In this document: piece after piece, positions 42,190-52,794 of the stretch | Position numbering within the stretch: the stretch's first letter is position 1 | Layout of the letters: every line of letters begins with the position of its first letter | DNA from: Larix kaempferi | Lineage: Eukaryota; Streptophyta; Pinopsida; Pinales; Pinaceae | Length of the DNA stretch: 64,000 nucleotides | NCBI GenBank assembly: GCA_027924585.1 | Contig: BSBM01000076.1 | Location: 9,904,001-9,968,000, forward strand | Reading direction: 5' to 3' | Notes under the pieces: model-generated | Databases searched by the model: none | What the model was told of the DNA's origin: nothing | What the model saw: only the letters and a program-made list of their open reading frames with translations | Translations under genes and position numbers: made by a program

Positions 42190-43600
42190 TGCACATCGTT
42201 ATATGTAGATGAGTATTCTACATAAGAGACTAACATAGTGTTGTATCTTAACACATGTCAGTCATTGAATGCTTCTACTTATAGTAGATGGTATAGAGAG
42301 AGTGGGGCCTCCAGGCACATGACTGGTGTTAGAGGGTACTTTATAGATCTCGTCGAGGATGGATTATATCTTGAGATTGTACTTGGATACAATTCTATTG
42401 TAAAGGCAGTTGGACGAGGTACAGTGTCCTTCCATAAATAGTCTGGAGAGTCTATGAGAGTACGTGATATCCTATATGTTTCGGGGTTAAAGAAGAACTT
42501 GATTTCAATTTCTACTATTGAGGATCGGGGATTGTGGGTAATGTTCATAGATGGAAATGTTATAGTTCACCCCAAGGGATCCATAGAGACCTCATCTGTG
42601 AGGATTGGAGTTGGCAATAGAAAACTCTACAAGCTTAACTTTCAGCTTCACCATGCCTTGACTCATAGCATCCCGAACGATGATTATGATCTATCGAGCT
42701 ATGGAAAAAGAGAATGGCTCATTTACATCATCTTTCCCTGAATATTTTTACGGATATTGTGACAAGTATGCTAGAATTTAGCATAGAGCACTGTGACGTG
42801 TGGAAAGGATGTGCTCTTGGTAAGTATGTCAAGAGAGTCTTTCCCAAAAGTGACCATAGATCTGCAGGAGTAATTGATTTGATTCATTCTGACCTTTGTG
42901 GTATGATGTCCACCACGTCATTGAAGGCTTACAAGTACTATGTATCCTTCATTGATGACTTCTCCAGGAAGACGTGGATTTAATTTTTAAAAAGTAAGGA
43001 ATCAAAATAAGGCCTGCAGAAGTTCCAAGAATTCAAAGTGCTTGTGGAAAACCAGACAGAAAGGAATATCAAGAACTTGCCATCAAATAATGGGGGTGAG
43101 TTTACCTCCAAGTAGTTCAATGAGTTTTGCATTCAGGTGTGAATTAAGAGGCAGTTGACAGTTCCCTATACAACTCAGCAAAATGGGGTTACTGAGAGGA
43201 AGAATAGGGAAATTGTTGGTGCTGCCAGATCTATGCTACATGATCAGGGTTTTCTATTTTTCCTTTGGTCATAGGCATGTAACACAGCTATGTACATTCA
43301 GAACAGGAATCCTCATAAAGTATTGGGGAGCAAAACTCCAAAAGAGACAGTCTCAGGAAAGAAACCTGAGGTTGGGAATTTTAGGATTTTTCGATGCCTT
43401 ACTTACTCTCATGTCCCTTCAGAGAAGAGGACAAAGTTGGAACCCACACCTAAAAGGGGAATCCTTGTTGGATATGATGAGACTTCGAAATCTTATCGCA
43501 TATACATTCTTGCTCTAAGAAAAACAGTTGTGAGGTGGGATGTGAAATTTGAGGAGGAACGAGCTTTCAAGAAGTCATGTAAGTCAGAGAAGGGAAAGTA
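42190..43600 (+). pseudogene. Element E, second internal region: protease and integrase
   Basis: Again only about 270 bp of leader separates PBS from protease, with no gag. The protease motif is decayed (WYRESGASRHMTG near 42289, where the first copy has WYIDTGASSHMTG). GAG-pre-integrase remnants (CALGKYVKRVFPKS near 42810) precede an integrase core: DLIHSDLCG near 42885, SNNGGEF near 43086 (the second catalytic Asp is Asn) and TQQNGVTERKNR near 43175 (Glu present). The C-terminal part (GYDETSKSYRIYIL near 43475) is in a shifted frame. This copy shows what G replaced in the first internal region. Confidence 0.85.
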
Positions 43601-45527
43601 GCAGGTTGCTACTTCACGGGATGATACAGATCAGAGTGTTGTTCCACAATGAACAGGATTCCAAGTATCTGGGGTGATAGGTTCTCATATGACTGTGTCC
43701 ACATGTACAGATGCAGGAATTGCTACAGGATCTCTGGATGGTGGTCAACCAGGATCAAGGTCACAGATTATAGTCTCTCGGGCTACAGGGTCGACGACTA
43801 TAGGTAATTCTACTTCAGGTATTCAGTCTCATACAATTGATTGGGATAAGGATGAGGAGTTATCCTCACAAGAGGTTACCTCAAGGAAGAGGAATCCCAA
43901 GTGGCTTCAAGATACCCTGAAGGAAGCTCAGGCAATGGAGACTCCCAAGAAGAATGTAAGAGAGATAAAGGCACCCCAGAGGTTTTGTAGTTATTTGGAT
44001 ATGTTGCGCAGTATCAGTGAATCAGATCCATATTCCTATGAACAAGAAGTAGGTGAGCAGGCCTGTAAATATTCCATGTTGGAAGAATATGCTTCCATCA
44101 TGAAGAATGATGTCTGGGAAATTGTGTCCAAACTAGAGGGAAAGTTGGTTGTGACATCCAGATGGATTTAGAAGATTAAGCGTGTTGTAGATGGAAGCAT
44201 TGAGAAATACAAAGCTATATTTGTGGCTAGAGGTTTCTCGCATGTAAATGGAGTTGACTATGATGAGACGTTTGCTCCTGTGGATGGATATACCTCCATC
44301 GGGACTGTGATTTCCATTGCAGCAGAGATGGGTTGGAAGATTCACTAGATGGACATGAAGACAGATTTTCTCAATGGACTCATAGAGGAGGAGGTGTACA
44401 TTGATCAACCAGAGGGATTTGAGGTCCATGAGAGAGAGTCTCATGTGTGCAGGTTGAAGAAAGCCCTTTATGGTCTGAAAGAATCTCCTAGAGCCTGGTA
44501 TTCTAGGATAGATACTTTCTTGCAGCGGTTGGGTTTTCAGAAGAACGAAGCTGATCCCAATCTCTATTTTGTTGTGGTAAATGGGGATCCCCTAATTCTA
44601 GTTCTATATGTAAATTACTCGTTCATTACAGGAGTAGAGAAACTCATCAGTGGTTGCAAGAAAGACCTTACTTCGGAGTTTGAAATGAAAGAGATAGGTT
44701 TGATGCACTACTTCTTAGCATGGAGGTTTGGCAGGAATATGGGTATATTTTTATGGGATAAGGCAAGTATGCGGTTGACATTCTGAATAGATTTCAGATG
44801 CAGGATTGTAGGCCTATGAATACACCTATGACAACCAACTGGAAGAAGTTGGTAGCTTCTGAGGGTGAGTTGGTTGATCCCACCAGGTACCGTCAGCTTA
44901 TTAGATCCCTGATGTATCTGGTCAACACTAGGCTAGATCTGAGTTTTGTTGTCAATACCTTGAGTCAGTATATGGTGGAGCCCAGAGATGTTCAATGGGT
45001 GGTTTCAAAACATGTGCATAGGTGTATCAGAGGAACAACTAAGTATGGACTAGACTATGTGAGAAAGGGTGGAGTGCAGTTACTTGGCTTTTCAGAATCT
45101 AACTAGGCAGGTAGTGCAGGTGAAAGAAAAAGCACCTCAAGGTGTTGTTTCATCTTGGGATCAACAGTTGTGTCTTGCTTATGCAAGAAACATAAGTTTG
45201 TGGCACTGATATCTGCAGAGGTAGAATATATGGCGGATAGTCTAGCCAATTGCGAGGCCATTTGGCTTCGCAAGATGTTGGTGAACTTATTTTATTAGCA
45301 GTTGGAGCCTACTGTGATTCACTGTGATCATCAAAGTTGCATAAAACTCTTGGAGAATCCATTCTTCCATGATAGGTACAAACATATAGAGATTAGATAT
45401 CACGTCATTCGAGATCATGTTCATAGAGGAGCAGTTGACCTTCAGCACATACCTATGGATGAGTAGGTGGAAAACATTCTCACAAAGTCCTTGATGAAGA
45501 ACAAGTTTGTGTACGTCAGGGAGTAGA
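43600..45527 (+). pseudogene. Element E, second internal region: RT and RNase H
   Basis: An acidic linker (43674-43950) leads to EYASIMKNDVWEIV near 44085, FVARGFSHVNGVDYDETFAP near 44221, MDMKTDFLNG near 44350, and LKKALYGLKESPRAWYSR near 44455. The catalytic box reads YVNYSFITG near 44605, so both aspartates of YVDD are lost. RNase H remnants follow (AEVEYMADSLANCEAIWLRK near 45220). Sequence ends at a deletion near 45527 that removes the end of pol, the polypurine tract and the first ~100 bp of the next LTR. Confidence 0.85.
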
Positions 45528-46335
45528 CATGCACTCATATTAGGGTTTTGGTAGCCCCAATTAATAAATGAGATGTTATAAGGAGACAAGAGGTCATCGG
45601 CAGACTTACTTGAGCAGACATATTAGAGTTAGATTAGTTTGAGAGGTGGGCGTCTTTCCTAAGAGAGGAGGTCGCACTTTCTAAGGAGAGAAGGTTGTGG
45701 AGGATCCGGATTGAGGATTGAGTAGATGATACTTCTGGAGTAGGTCTTCCTCAGTGATTGAGGAAGAACTGTGACGATCAGGGATCAGATCAGCTGAGAT
45801 ATGATTGAGGGTGACTTTTCAGTGTTGGAGGAGGGGCACACTTTTCCATGTAGAGAGATGGGTGCATTATTAAGATCTAGACTATAGGCCTTCATCTTTG
45901 ATAGAGCAGATAAGGTTTGTGGAGTGAGAGAGATAGTATAGGAAAATATTGACTTACAGAGAGATCCAAATCCGAATATACTGCGAATACGCATTTCCCA
46001 AGTGCATGCATCAGCTTTTACATGCAGATCTAGGGTTTTGATACCCATCGGGTTTGGTTGTATTATTCTGAAGTTTTGTATGTATCTATCTTATACTTAC
46101 TTTGATATGGGATCGATATAGAAGACAAACCCCATCAGAGCTGGTTTTCCCCATTGGGGTTTCCAGGGTATATTGTGAGTTCATCTCTGTGATGGCTATT
46201 TTTATTGGTTGTGTTAAGAGATCTGGAAGTACCTTTTGTTATAGGTATTTGTTGTTTATTTGGCTTTTAGAGACTCAAGGTCATTGAGATCTCAAGGTTT
46301 CCAGAGCGAGTAGTGACCTCTGGATAATCTTAACA
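45528..46335 (+). mobile_element. Element E: third LTR, 5'-truncated
   Basis: It begins at ATGCACTCATATTAGGG (equivalent to about 40817) and ends at CTTAACA. Element I LTR sequence follows at once, which implies that E was inserted in the I 5' LTR. Confidence 0.8.
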
Positions 46336-47002
46336 CTACAGTGATGTTAACAAGAAAGAATCATTTGAGAGTTAACTAAGTGTTATCACATGATGACACT
46401 TATGTTAAACTAAAAGGCAACACTTATGTTAAACTAAAAGACGACACTTGAGTTGCGACACTTGCATGATGACACTTAAGTTAGCCACCTAAATAAGCGG
46501 GCAAGCTTTGAGTTAAGGGACGAGTTTATCCTAAGACTCATTTTAGTGGCTTAATTCATTGCATGAGAAGTAGGGCGCTCTTCTTCATGCAAGATTGATA
46601 CATCCAGATGTAGGGAGAGTTCATCATGAAGTTAGAAGATAAAAATAGAAGTTGATGCATGTGAAGAATATATAAATATGTTATACAGGATTGATGAATT
46701 CAATGTGAAGCGAATTCTCTTCTCCCTTGAAAGAAAGGCAATTCTCATTTTGCAGGATATTATTCTGAGTCTCTCTTCTTTATCTTTCTCTTGCTATGTA
46801 ATTGCATCGGGGGTGCTTGATGTAAAATGCATTCTCTGTTATCTATCAATATATTAAGGAAGGTTTTTTGGGGGTTTTCTCCCTCAAGTTATAGAGGGTT
46901 TCCCCAGGGTAAATTCATGTGTCTAATGTGATGGCTTATGTGTATCATTGTTATTTGATTTCAAGTACTATTGCATTCCTGAATTAAAGATTAAAAATTA
47001 AA
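46336..47002 (+). mobile_element. Copia element I: 5' LTR, right part only
   Basis: CTACAGTGATGTTAAC onward matches 51105-51457 and 58550-58868, the 3' LTR. The first ~612 bp of the LTR are absent; they should lie left of element E but are not found. It ends next to the PBS TGGTATCAGAGCTCAGGG (47003). Confidence 0.8.
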
Positions 47003-47020
47003 TGGTATCAGAGCTCAGGG
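47003..47020 (+). promoter_or_regulatory. Copia I primer-binding site
   Basis: TGGTATCAGAGCTCAGGG matches the canonical plant initiator-Met tRNA PBS over its first 12 bases. Confidence 0.85.
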
Positions 47021-47093
47021 CGTGAAAGAGTTAATTTCAACAGTCAAGCTTGAGCCTAGGTAGATCCTGAGTATGCACAGTACTTGAAGAATT

Positions 47094-47875
47094 ATGGCTT
47101 CAATCTCAATAAGACCGGAAGACCGTCTTGAAGGAACTTCGAACTTCAATACTTGGAAGTCGAGGATCCTGAATATCCTGGAAGAGCGTGATTTGGATGG
47201 ATATGTATCCAATGTTATTCAAGACCCCAGTTCTAATGCAGGGTGCATTACCTACAAGAAGAATCAAGCCAAATCAAAGAGAATCATTTATGATTTTGTG
47301 AAAGAGAACTTGATTCCCATGATCACTCTATTGAAGACCGCAATGGAGAGCATTGAAGAACAAGCTTCGAAATTTGAAGATGGAAAAGGATGAAGCCGTG
47401 GCTTCCTTCTTCACAAAGATCTCTCAAGTAAGAGATCAACTCATGAGCATTGATGTGATGGTTGATGATGATGATCTCATTTAGACCGATGTTGATGGTA
47501 TTCCATCTTCATGGGAGACATTCTTGGATGCAGTAAATGGTCAAGAAGTGCAACCTAACTTTGAGAGACTGTGGCATGATTGCGTACAAGAATAAGGGTG
47601 AATCCAAAGAAAGTATACTACCTCCAAAGAACAGAACCTCGCTCTTGCCACACGGATGAAAAGAGGTAAGAAATATCACAAGAAATAATCTCATCAAAAG
47701 GAGAGTGATTTCAAGAACTTTGATAAGTCTAAAGTTAATTGTTTCAATTGCAATAAGAAGGGCCATTATGCAAGAGAACGACGTGCAAAGAAAAGAGGAA
47801 ATTTCAAGGGTAGGTTTCATGCTTCTACTGCTATAGAAGATGAACCTACAGGAATGAATCCATCTGATGATTAAG
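47094..47875 (+). pseudogene. Copia I gag
   Basis: ATG at 47094 starts MASISIRPEDRLEGTSNFNTWKSR in part, the typical opening of copia gag (UBN2/Retrotran_gag type): LEGTSNFNTWKSRIL, then DFVKENLIPM near 47298. The frame is lost near 47390 and stops occur, e.g. in DDDLI near 47470. A CCHC-like knuckle near 47742-47785 reads CFNCNKKGHYARER, with the last Cys missing through a local change. Gag would form the particle that packages element RNA. Element I is the only copia element here with recognisable gag. Confidence 0.8.
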
Positions 47876-47899
47876 AGAGGAGTACTATCTTGTCTCGGT

Positions 47900-49190
47900 C
47901 CTTTCTGGATCCATTACCACTAGTGTTGAGACATGGCTGCTAGATAGTGGCGCATGCAATCACATGACTAGATATAGGAGCGCTATCACAGATCTAAAGG
48001 AAAAGAAGTTATTCTGTAAGGTGGAGCTTGGAGATAATACCACCTATTAGATCCAAGGCATTGGATCCACTAATATTTTCAGTTGGATTCAAGTGATATA
48101 CTGCATGTGGATGAAATTTTGTTTGTCCTCGGATTGAAGAAGAACCTCATGTTTTTTTTCGGTTCTAGAAGATAAAGGATTCAGAGTTATCTTTATGGAA
48201 AACAAAGCACTCCTATGGACTGAGCACGAAGACTTGAAATTTGTATGAGTGATTGGAGTTATATAGGTCTCTACAAAGTTCCTGGAAAACTGATTCAATC
48301 CATGATCCATGACACAATCAGTCCTTGTGAGCTATGGCATATAAGGCTTGGAAATCTCCATTTCAAAGCGCTACCCAGATTGCAAAAGATGGTGAAAGGT
48401 ATGCCTATGTTTAAATCTGATTTTGATAGTGTTTGCAGAGGTTGCGCTCTTGGAAAGAACATTAAGAATAGTTTTCCAAGTAGTACCAAAAGATCCAAGG
48501 GGATCCTTGACTCGATTCATTCTGATCTATGTGGTCCTATGTATGCACCCTCCTTGAGTGGTTATTTGTATTATGTGTTTTTCATAGATGACTTCTCTCG
48601 CAAGTCATGGATTTATTTTCTGAAATCAAAGAGTGAAACTTTCAACAAGTATCAATAACTTAAAGCATTGGTTGAGAATCATATTGGGAAGCACATTCAT
48701 GCTTTGATATCTGATAATGGATGAGAGTTTGAGTCCAATGAATTCAATGACTTCTATCACGATGCGGGAATAAAAAGACAGGTGACTGTACCCTACAACC
48801 CCTAGCAAAATGGGGTTGTTGAAAGAAAGAACCAAACAATATGTGAGGCTGCAAAAGCCATGATATGTGATCGGGATCTGCCCACATCCTTATGGGAATA
48901 AGCCTCTAGCACTGTTGTTTATATTGAAAACATAAGCACTCATGTTATCTTGGGAGAAAAGACTCCTGAAGAGGTTTTAACTGGTGAAAAAATAGATATT
49001 GGACACTTGAAGATTTTCGGTTTTCTTGTCTATATTCATGTACCAAAAGAGAACAGGACGAAGATGGAGTCATCTAGAAAGAAAGGAACATTTGTTGGAT
49101 ATAGTGAATCCTCCAAATCTTACAGAATCTATGTTCCAGGACAAAGAAACATTGAATTCAACATAGATGTAACATTTCATGAATAGGTTT
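47900..49190 (+). pseudogene. Copia I protease and integrase
   Basis: The protease motif WLLDSGACNHMTR lies near 47935-47973. GAG-pre-integrase follows near 48330-48470 (LWHIRLGNLHFKALPRL, then CRGCALGKNIK). The integrase core has SIHSDLCGPM near 48515, ISDNG followed by a stop and EFESNEF near 48708-48740, and QNGVVERKNQ near 48808 (Glu present). The C-terminal part (GTFVGYSESSKSYRIYVP near 49087) is in frame 48950-49186. The D-D-E triad is readable, but there are at least four stops. Confidence 0.85.
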
Positions 49191-49700
49191 CCTTCAAGCG
49201 GTCCAAAGAAATGCAGTGTGATTCAGATATGGAGGAGCATGATACTCCTATGATGGAGGATTATGTTTTTTATTCTCCCATTTCAGATGGTGAGAGGGAG
49301 AAGCCATATGAGTCTGTAGATCCGATTCATACCGAAGAGCCAGAATATCTAATAGAAATATCTCTTGATGAACCTCATGCTAAGAGGAGATCTACATGGT
49401 GTCGAGACATTCTGCAAGAGGCAGAAAAGCATGGAGCACCTCTAGGTTCATCCAAAGAGCGAAAGAGACTTGAAATATTTTCAGGATATGTAACACAGTT
49501 GTGTCACATTAGTGATTTAGAACGATCTACCTCTGAGGAAGCCTCAAAGCAACAAGTATGAAAATATTCCATGGTATAAGAATACAAATATATCATGAAG
49601 AATGATGTGTGGGAAGTGGTTCCTACACTGACGGGAATTCAATAGTAAATTCCAAAGGAAAGTTGATATCTTTATTTCTTAAGGAAAGTACACAATTGAT
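49191..49700 (+). pseudogene. Copia I region before RT, with RT core deleted
   Basis: An acidic linker (SDMEEHDTPMMEDYVFYSP near 49220) leads to EYKYIMKNDVWEVVPT near 49578. Within about 60 bp the sequence jumps to GKYTIDVLHRFGM-like sequence near 49685, which lies after the RT catalytic core. The whole RVT_2 core including YVDD is therefore missing, so I cannot have moved on its own after this deletion. Confidence 0.75.
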
Positions 49701-49703
49701 GTA

Positions 49704-50498
49704 TTGCATAGATTTGGTATGATGAATTGTAAGTCCATGTCTACTCCAATGGTGTCTAATCCAAAGAATCTACATGAGTCAGATTCTGAATCGGATCTAG
49801 TGGATCCTACCATGTATAGACATATCATTGGTTCCTTGATGTATTTGATACATAGTAGACTAGACATATGTTGTCGAGTGAGTATCTTGATTCAATTCAT
49901 GTCTGAGCCAAGACATAGACATTGGGTTGCTTCCAAGCATGTGCTTAGACACCTTCGAGGTACTATTGCTTATGGACTCAGATATGCTTCAAGTGGTGGA
50001 GTGATGTTACTTGGATATGTCGAATCCGACTGGGCTGGTAATATTGTGGACTGAAAGAGTACATCCAGATTTTGTTTTAGCTTTGTATTATCTATGATCT
50101 CTTGGTCCAGCAGGAAGTAGGGCTTCATAGCCCAGAGTACTACAGAAGCAGAGTATATTGCAGCTAGTACCGCCTGCTAAGAAGCTGTGTGGATTAGGAA
50201 GCTACTTGTTGGGTTGTTCGATGAGAAATTTGAGACTACAGTCATTCTCTCTGACAATCAGAGCTGCATTAAGCTCTTAGAAAACCCTGTGTTTCATGAC
50301 AGATCAAAACACATTCAGATGAAGTATCACTACATCAGATACATGGTCCAAAGAGGTGTCGTAAGACTTCAATACATTGCTACTGGTGAGCAGATTGCAA
50401 ATGTGTTGACTAAGCCTCTGTCTATGACGAAGTATAGGTACTTCCGAGGCAAGCTTAGAATGGTAGAGAATGCCTCCCTCACTGAGAGGGAATGTTAA
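49704..50498 (+). pseudogene. Copia I C-terminal RT remnant and RNase H
   Basis: From 49704 the frame reads MNCKSMSTPMVSN, then VDPTMYRHIIGSLMYL and ASKHVLRHLRGT near 49935, then ESDWAGNIVD. A stop at 50052-50054 precedes STTEAEYIAASTAC near 50138. The last open frame (50187-50498) carries ILSDNQSCIKLLENPVFHDR and a C-terminal KHIQMKYHYIR motif, the standard end of copia pol. The polypurine stretch GAGAGGGAA then leads into the 3' LTR at 50493. This is one of the better preserved parts of element I. Confidence 0.85.
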
Positions 50499-51457
50499 AT
50501 TTACAGCATCATGAGTCATTTTCCAGGTCAATATTGTGTGTCAAGATTGAGCCTCGTGTGTCGAGGTAGTACCTTATAGGATCCTGAGTTGGACTCGGGA
50601 AACTTGGAGAAGAATATTGAGTTGGACTCAAGAATGGTTAAGCTTCATGTGTTAAGCCAAGTGTTATGTATGTCAAAGTGATGATGTTGTACAGTCTTGC
50701 TAGTCAAGGCTAAAGTCTTGTGTGTCAAGACGGATCCTCATGTGTTGAGGTGATGCTTTGCATGTTGAAGCATGTATGGTGTGTGATGTAATACTAACTA
50801 TGGTTGAGCTATTGCATCTCCTCTAGGGACTAGACACCCCTAGAGTGAATTATTTTAGCATATAACCACTTGGAATGATAGTTGAACAATATGATCACAT
50901 CATTGGGAAAATCTCCTTATTATATTTGATATGATAATTAAGTTGGCACATGTGGACCAAGTGGATAAGACAAGAGATAAATATAAGATGTGATCAGATA
51001 TGAGAGAATTCGAATTGCACATAAAAGAATAAATTAGGAGAGAATTCAAATTGTTAAACTTCAGTGAAGACTTCAGTAAATCAAAGGAGAACTCAGATTG
51101 ATCACTACAGTGATGTTAACAAGAAAGAATCAGTTAAGAGAGCTAAATAAGTGATAACAAGAAGATCTAGTTAACTAAGTGTTATTGCATGACGACACTT
51201 ATGTTAAACTAAAATACAACACTTGAGTTGAGACACTTGCATGATGACACTCAGGTTAGCCACCTAACTAAGTGGGAAAGCTTTCAGTTAAGGGGCGAGT
51301 TCATCCTAAGACTCAGTTCAGTAAGTTAATGCACTGAATGAGAAGTGGGGCACTCTTCTTCATGCAAGATTGATACATGCATATGGAGGGCAAGTTCATC
51401 ATGAAGTGAGAAGATAAAAATAGAAGCCAATGCATGTGAAGAATATATAAATATGTT
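50493..51457 (+). mobile_element. Copia I 3' LTR, left part (split by LINE J)
   Basis: TGTTAAATTTACAGC follows the polypurine tract. The LTR continues to ATATGTT at 51457, where LINE J begins, and resumes at 58550. A series of TGTGTCAAG/TGTGTCGAG/TGTGTTGAG-like words lies at about 50530-50760. Confidence 0.85.
51438..51457 (+). repeat. Left TSD of LINE J (20 bp)
   Basis: GAAGAATATATAAATATGTT is identical to 58530-58549; the uninterrupted site is seen once in the other LTR of element I near 46662-46681. Confidence 0.92.
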
Positions 51458-51822
51458 TTGTTTTTTAACAGGAACGGTTATGTATTGATATTTTTGTAAA
51501 AAAAAAATGAGTTACATAGCAAAAAATCAAGACTAATTGCTCCCATGAATGGAAGACAACCATCACGCTCGGTTCGTCCTGTTCAGGTTTAAAACAAACA
51601 CTATATCCGTCTGTCCTATGATAGCTATAGTATCTAACAAATTGCCCAAGTAGTAGCAAACAGGAGAAGTACATTTGCAAGTGTTTCCAAAAACTTATGC
51701 CATAGATCTTCCAGTCTTAGCAGAGTGCAGAAACATCCTATCCTATTAGTTACAGCGCTATTAAATATTTTTTGAAAAAACAAAACAACAAAAAGGAGGT
51801 CAATCCTGGACCTGAACCATCC

Positions 51823-52794
51823 CTATTTTTTGCCGCCATTCTTTAAAGCTTCATCAGGTTCCTCTATCTTACTCTTCTTAGCACTGAGATCCACATAATT
51901 ACAAATACCTTCCATATGCTTATGTAGAGTTGTTATCTTTCTACTTATTTCTTCGAGTTCTCCAACAGTGACTTCCCGGGTTCGAGCCCTGCGTGAGAAG
52001 GCCAAACCCAACGTATCCTCTAAGTGTTCCATTGTTCCAGCTAGCACAGACTTCTGTCCTCTATTCTCTGAAACGCTTGAAAAAACCAGATTGTAAAGAC
52101 GAAGGAGAACGTTTTTGCACCCAAGATTCTCAGAGCGAATCATTTTGACTTGCATTTCTAACTCCTATAGCTTGCCGAGAACTTCATCGTCATGCTCATT
52201 GTTGCTGTTCAGGTCCTTCTCCTGTGCAAACACAATCCTGTCTTGGTTGTAGCACTTCCTTTTTGCTTGTCCATGCCCAAAGTTCTCTAACCCCACATAG
52301 TGTCCAGTGTTCTCTAGGTCCACAAAGGGTCCACGAACGTCCTCAACCTGCACGTTGCAGCCACCACCATCGAGAGTGCCTCTGCCCATGGTCCATCTCT
52401 TCCCCTTTTCACAGAGCCTCCCAGAGTACCATGAGGGCATCCATAGCAGAGTTTTCCGTCATCTTGACCTCCAGGACAGCCTCTACATTCCATTGCAACC
52501 CAGAGCTTGGTTGAAAATTCAAACTGTAAGCGTTCTGCAGAATGGGAGCAAAGGTTGAATTTTCCCAATAGATAATCAGTGCCCACCTGCCAGGGCTTCT
52601 TCCATCTTTCAATCGTGATCAGGATAATTAACTCCCACATGCGAATGAGGATTTCGAGGTGAGGTAGTACTGCCAAATCTCCAAGGGAGATTTCCCAATT
52701 GATTGTGCAATTTTTTCGCCCTTGTTCATAGTTAAGGATTGTGAAAATCCCATGGGGGGGATTTGAAATCCTATGGAGAGGGGCTCGCGAAGAC
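51823..52794 (-). pseudogene. LINE J extra downstream ORF (ORF3-like), unknown product
   Basis: After the ORF2 stop, one minus-strand frame runs from 52440 to 51823 (206 codons) with a single TAG at 52165-52167. The part after the stop looks like a real helical protein: LRLYNLVFSSVSENRGQKSV, then EHLEDTLGLAFSRRARTREV and ELEEISRKITTLHKHMEGIC, ending in a Lys-rich tail. Open stretches upstream (to about 52790) lie in other frames. Ordinary plant LINEs have only a short 3' untranslated region here. It could be a captured host transcript fragment or a family-specific ORF. I do not recognise it. Confidence 0.5.

Noticed and set aside
52224-52558. Plus-strand ORFs opposite the LINE J downstream segment
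   Set aside because: They lack motifs, have compositional bias and lie antisense to the longer minus-strand frame in the element orientation.
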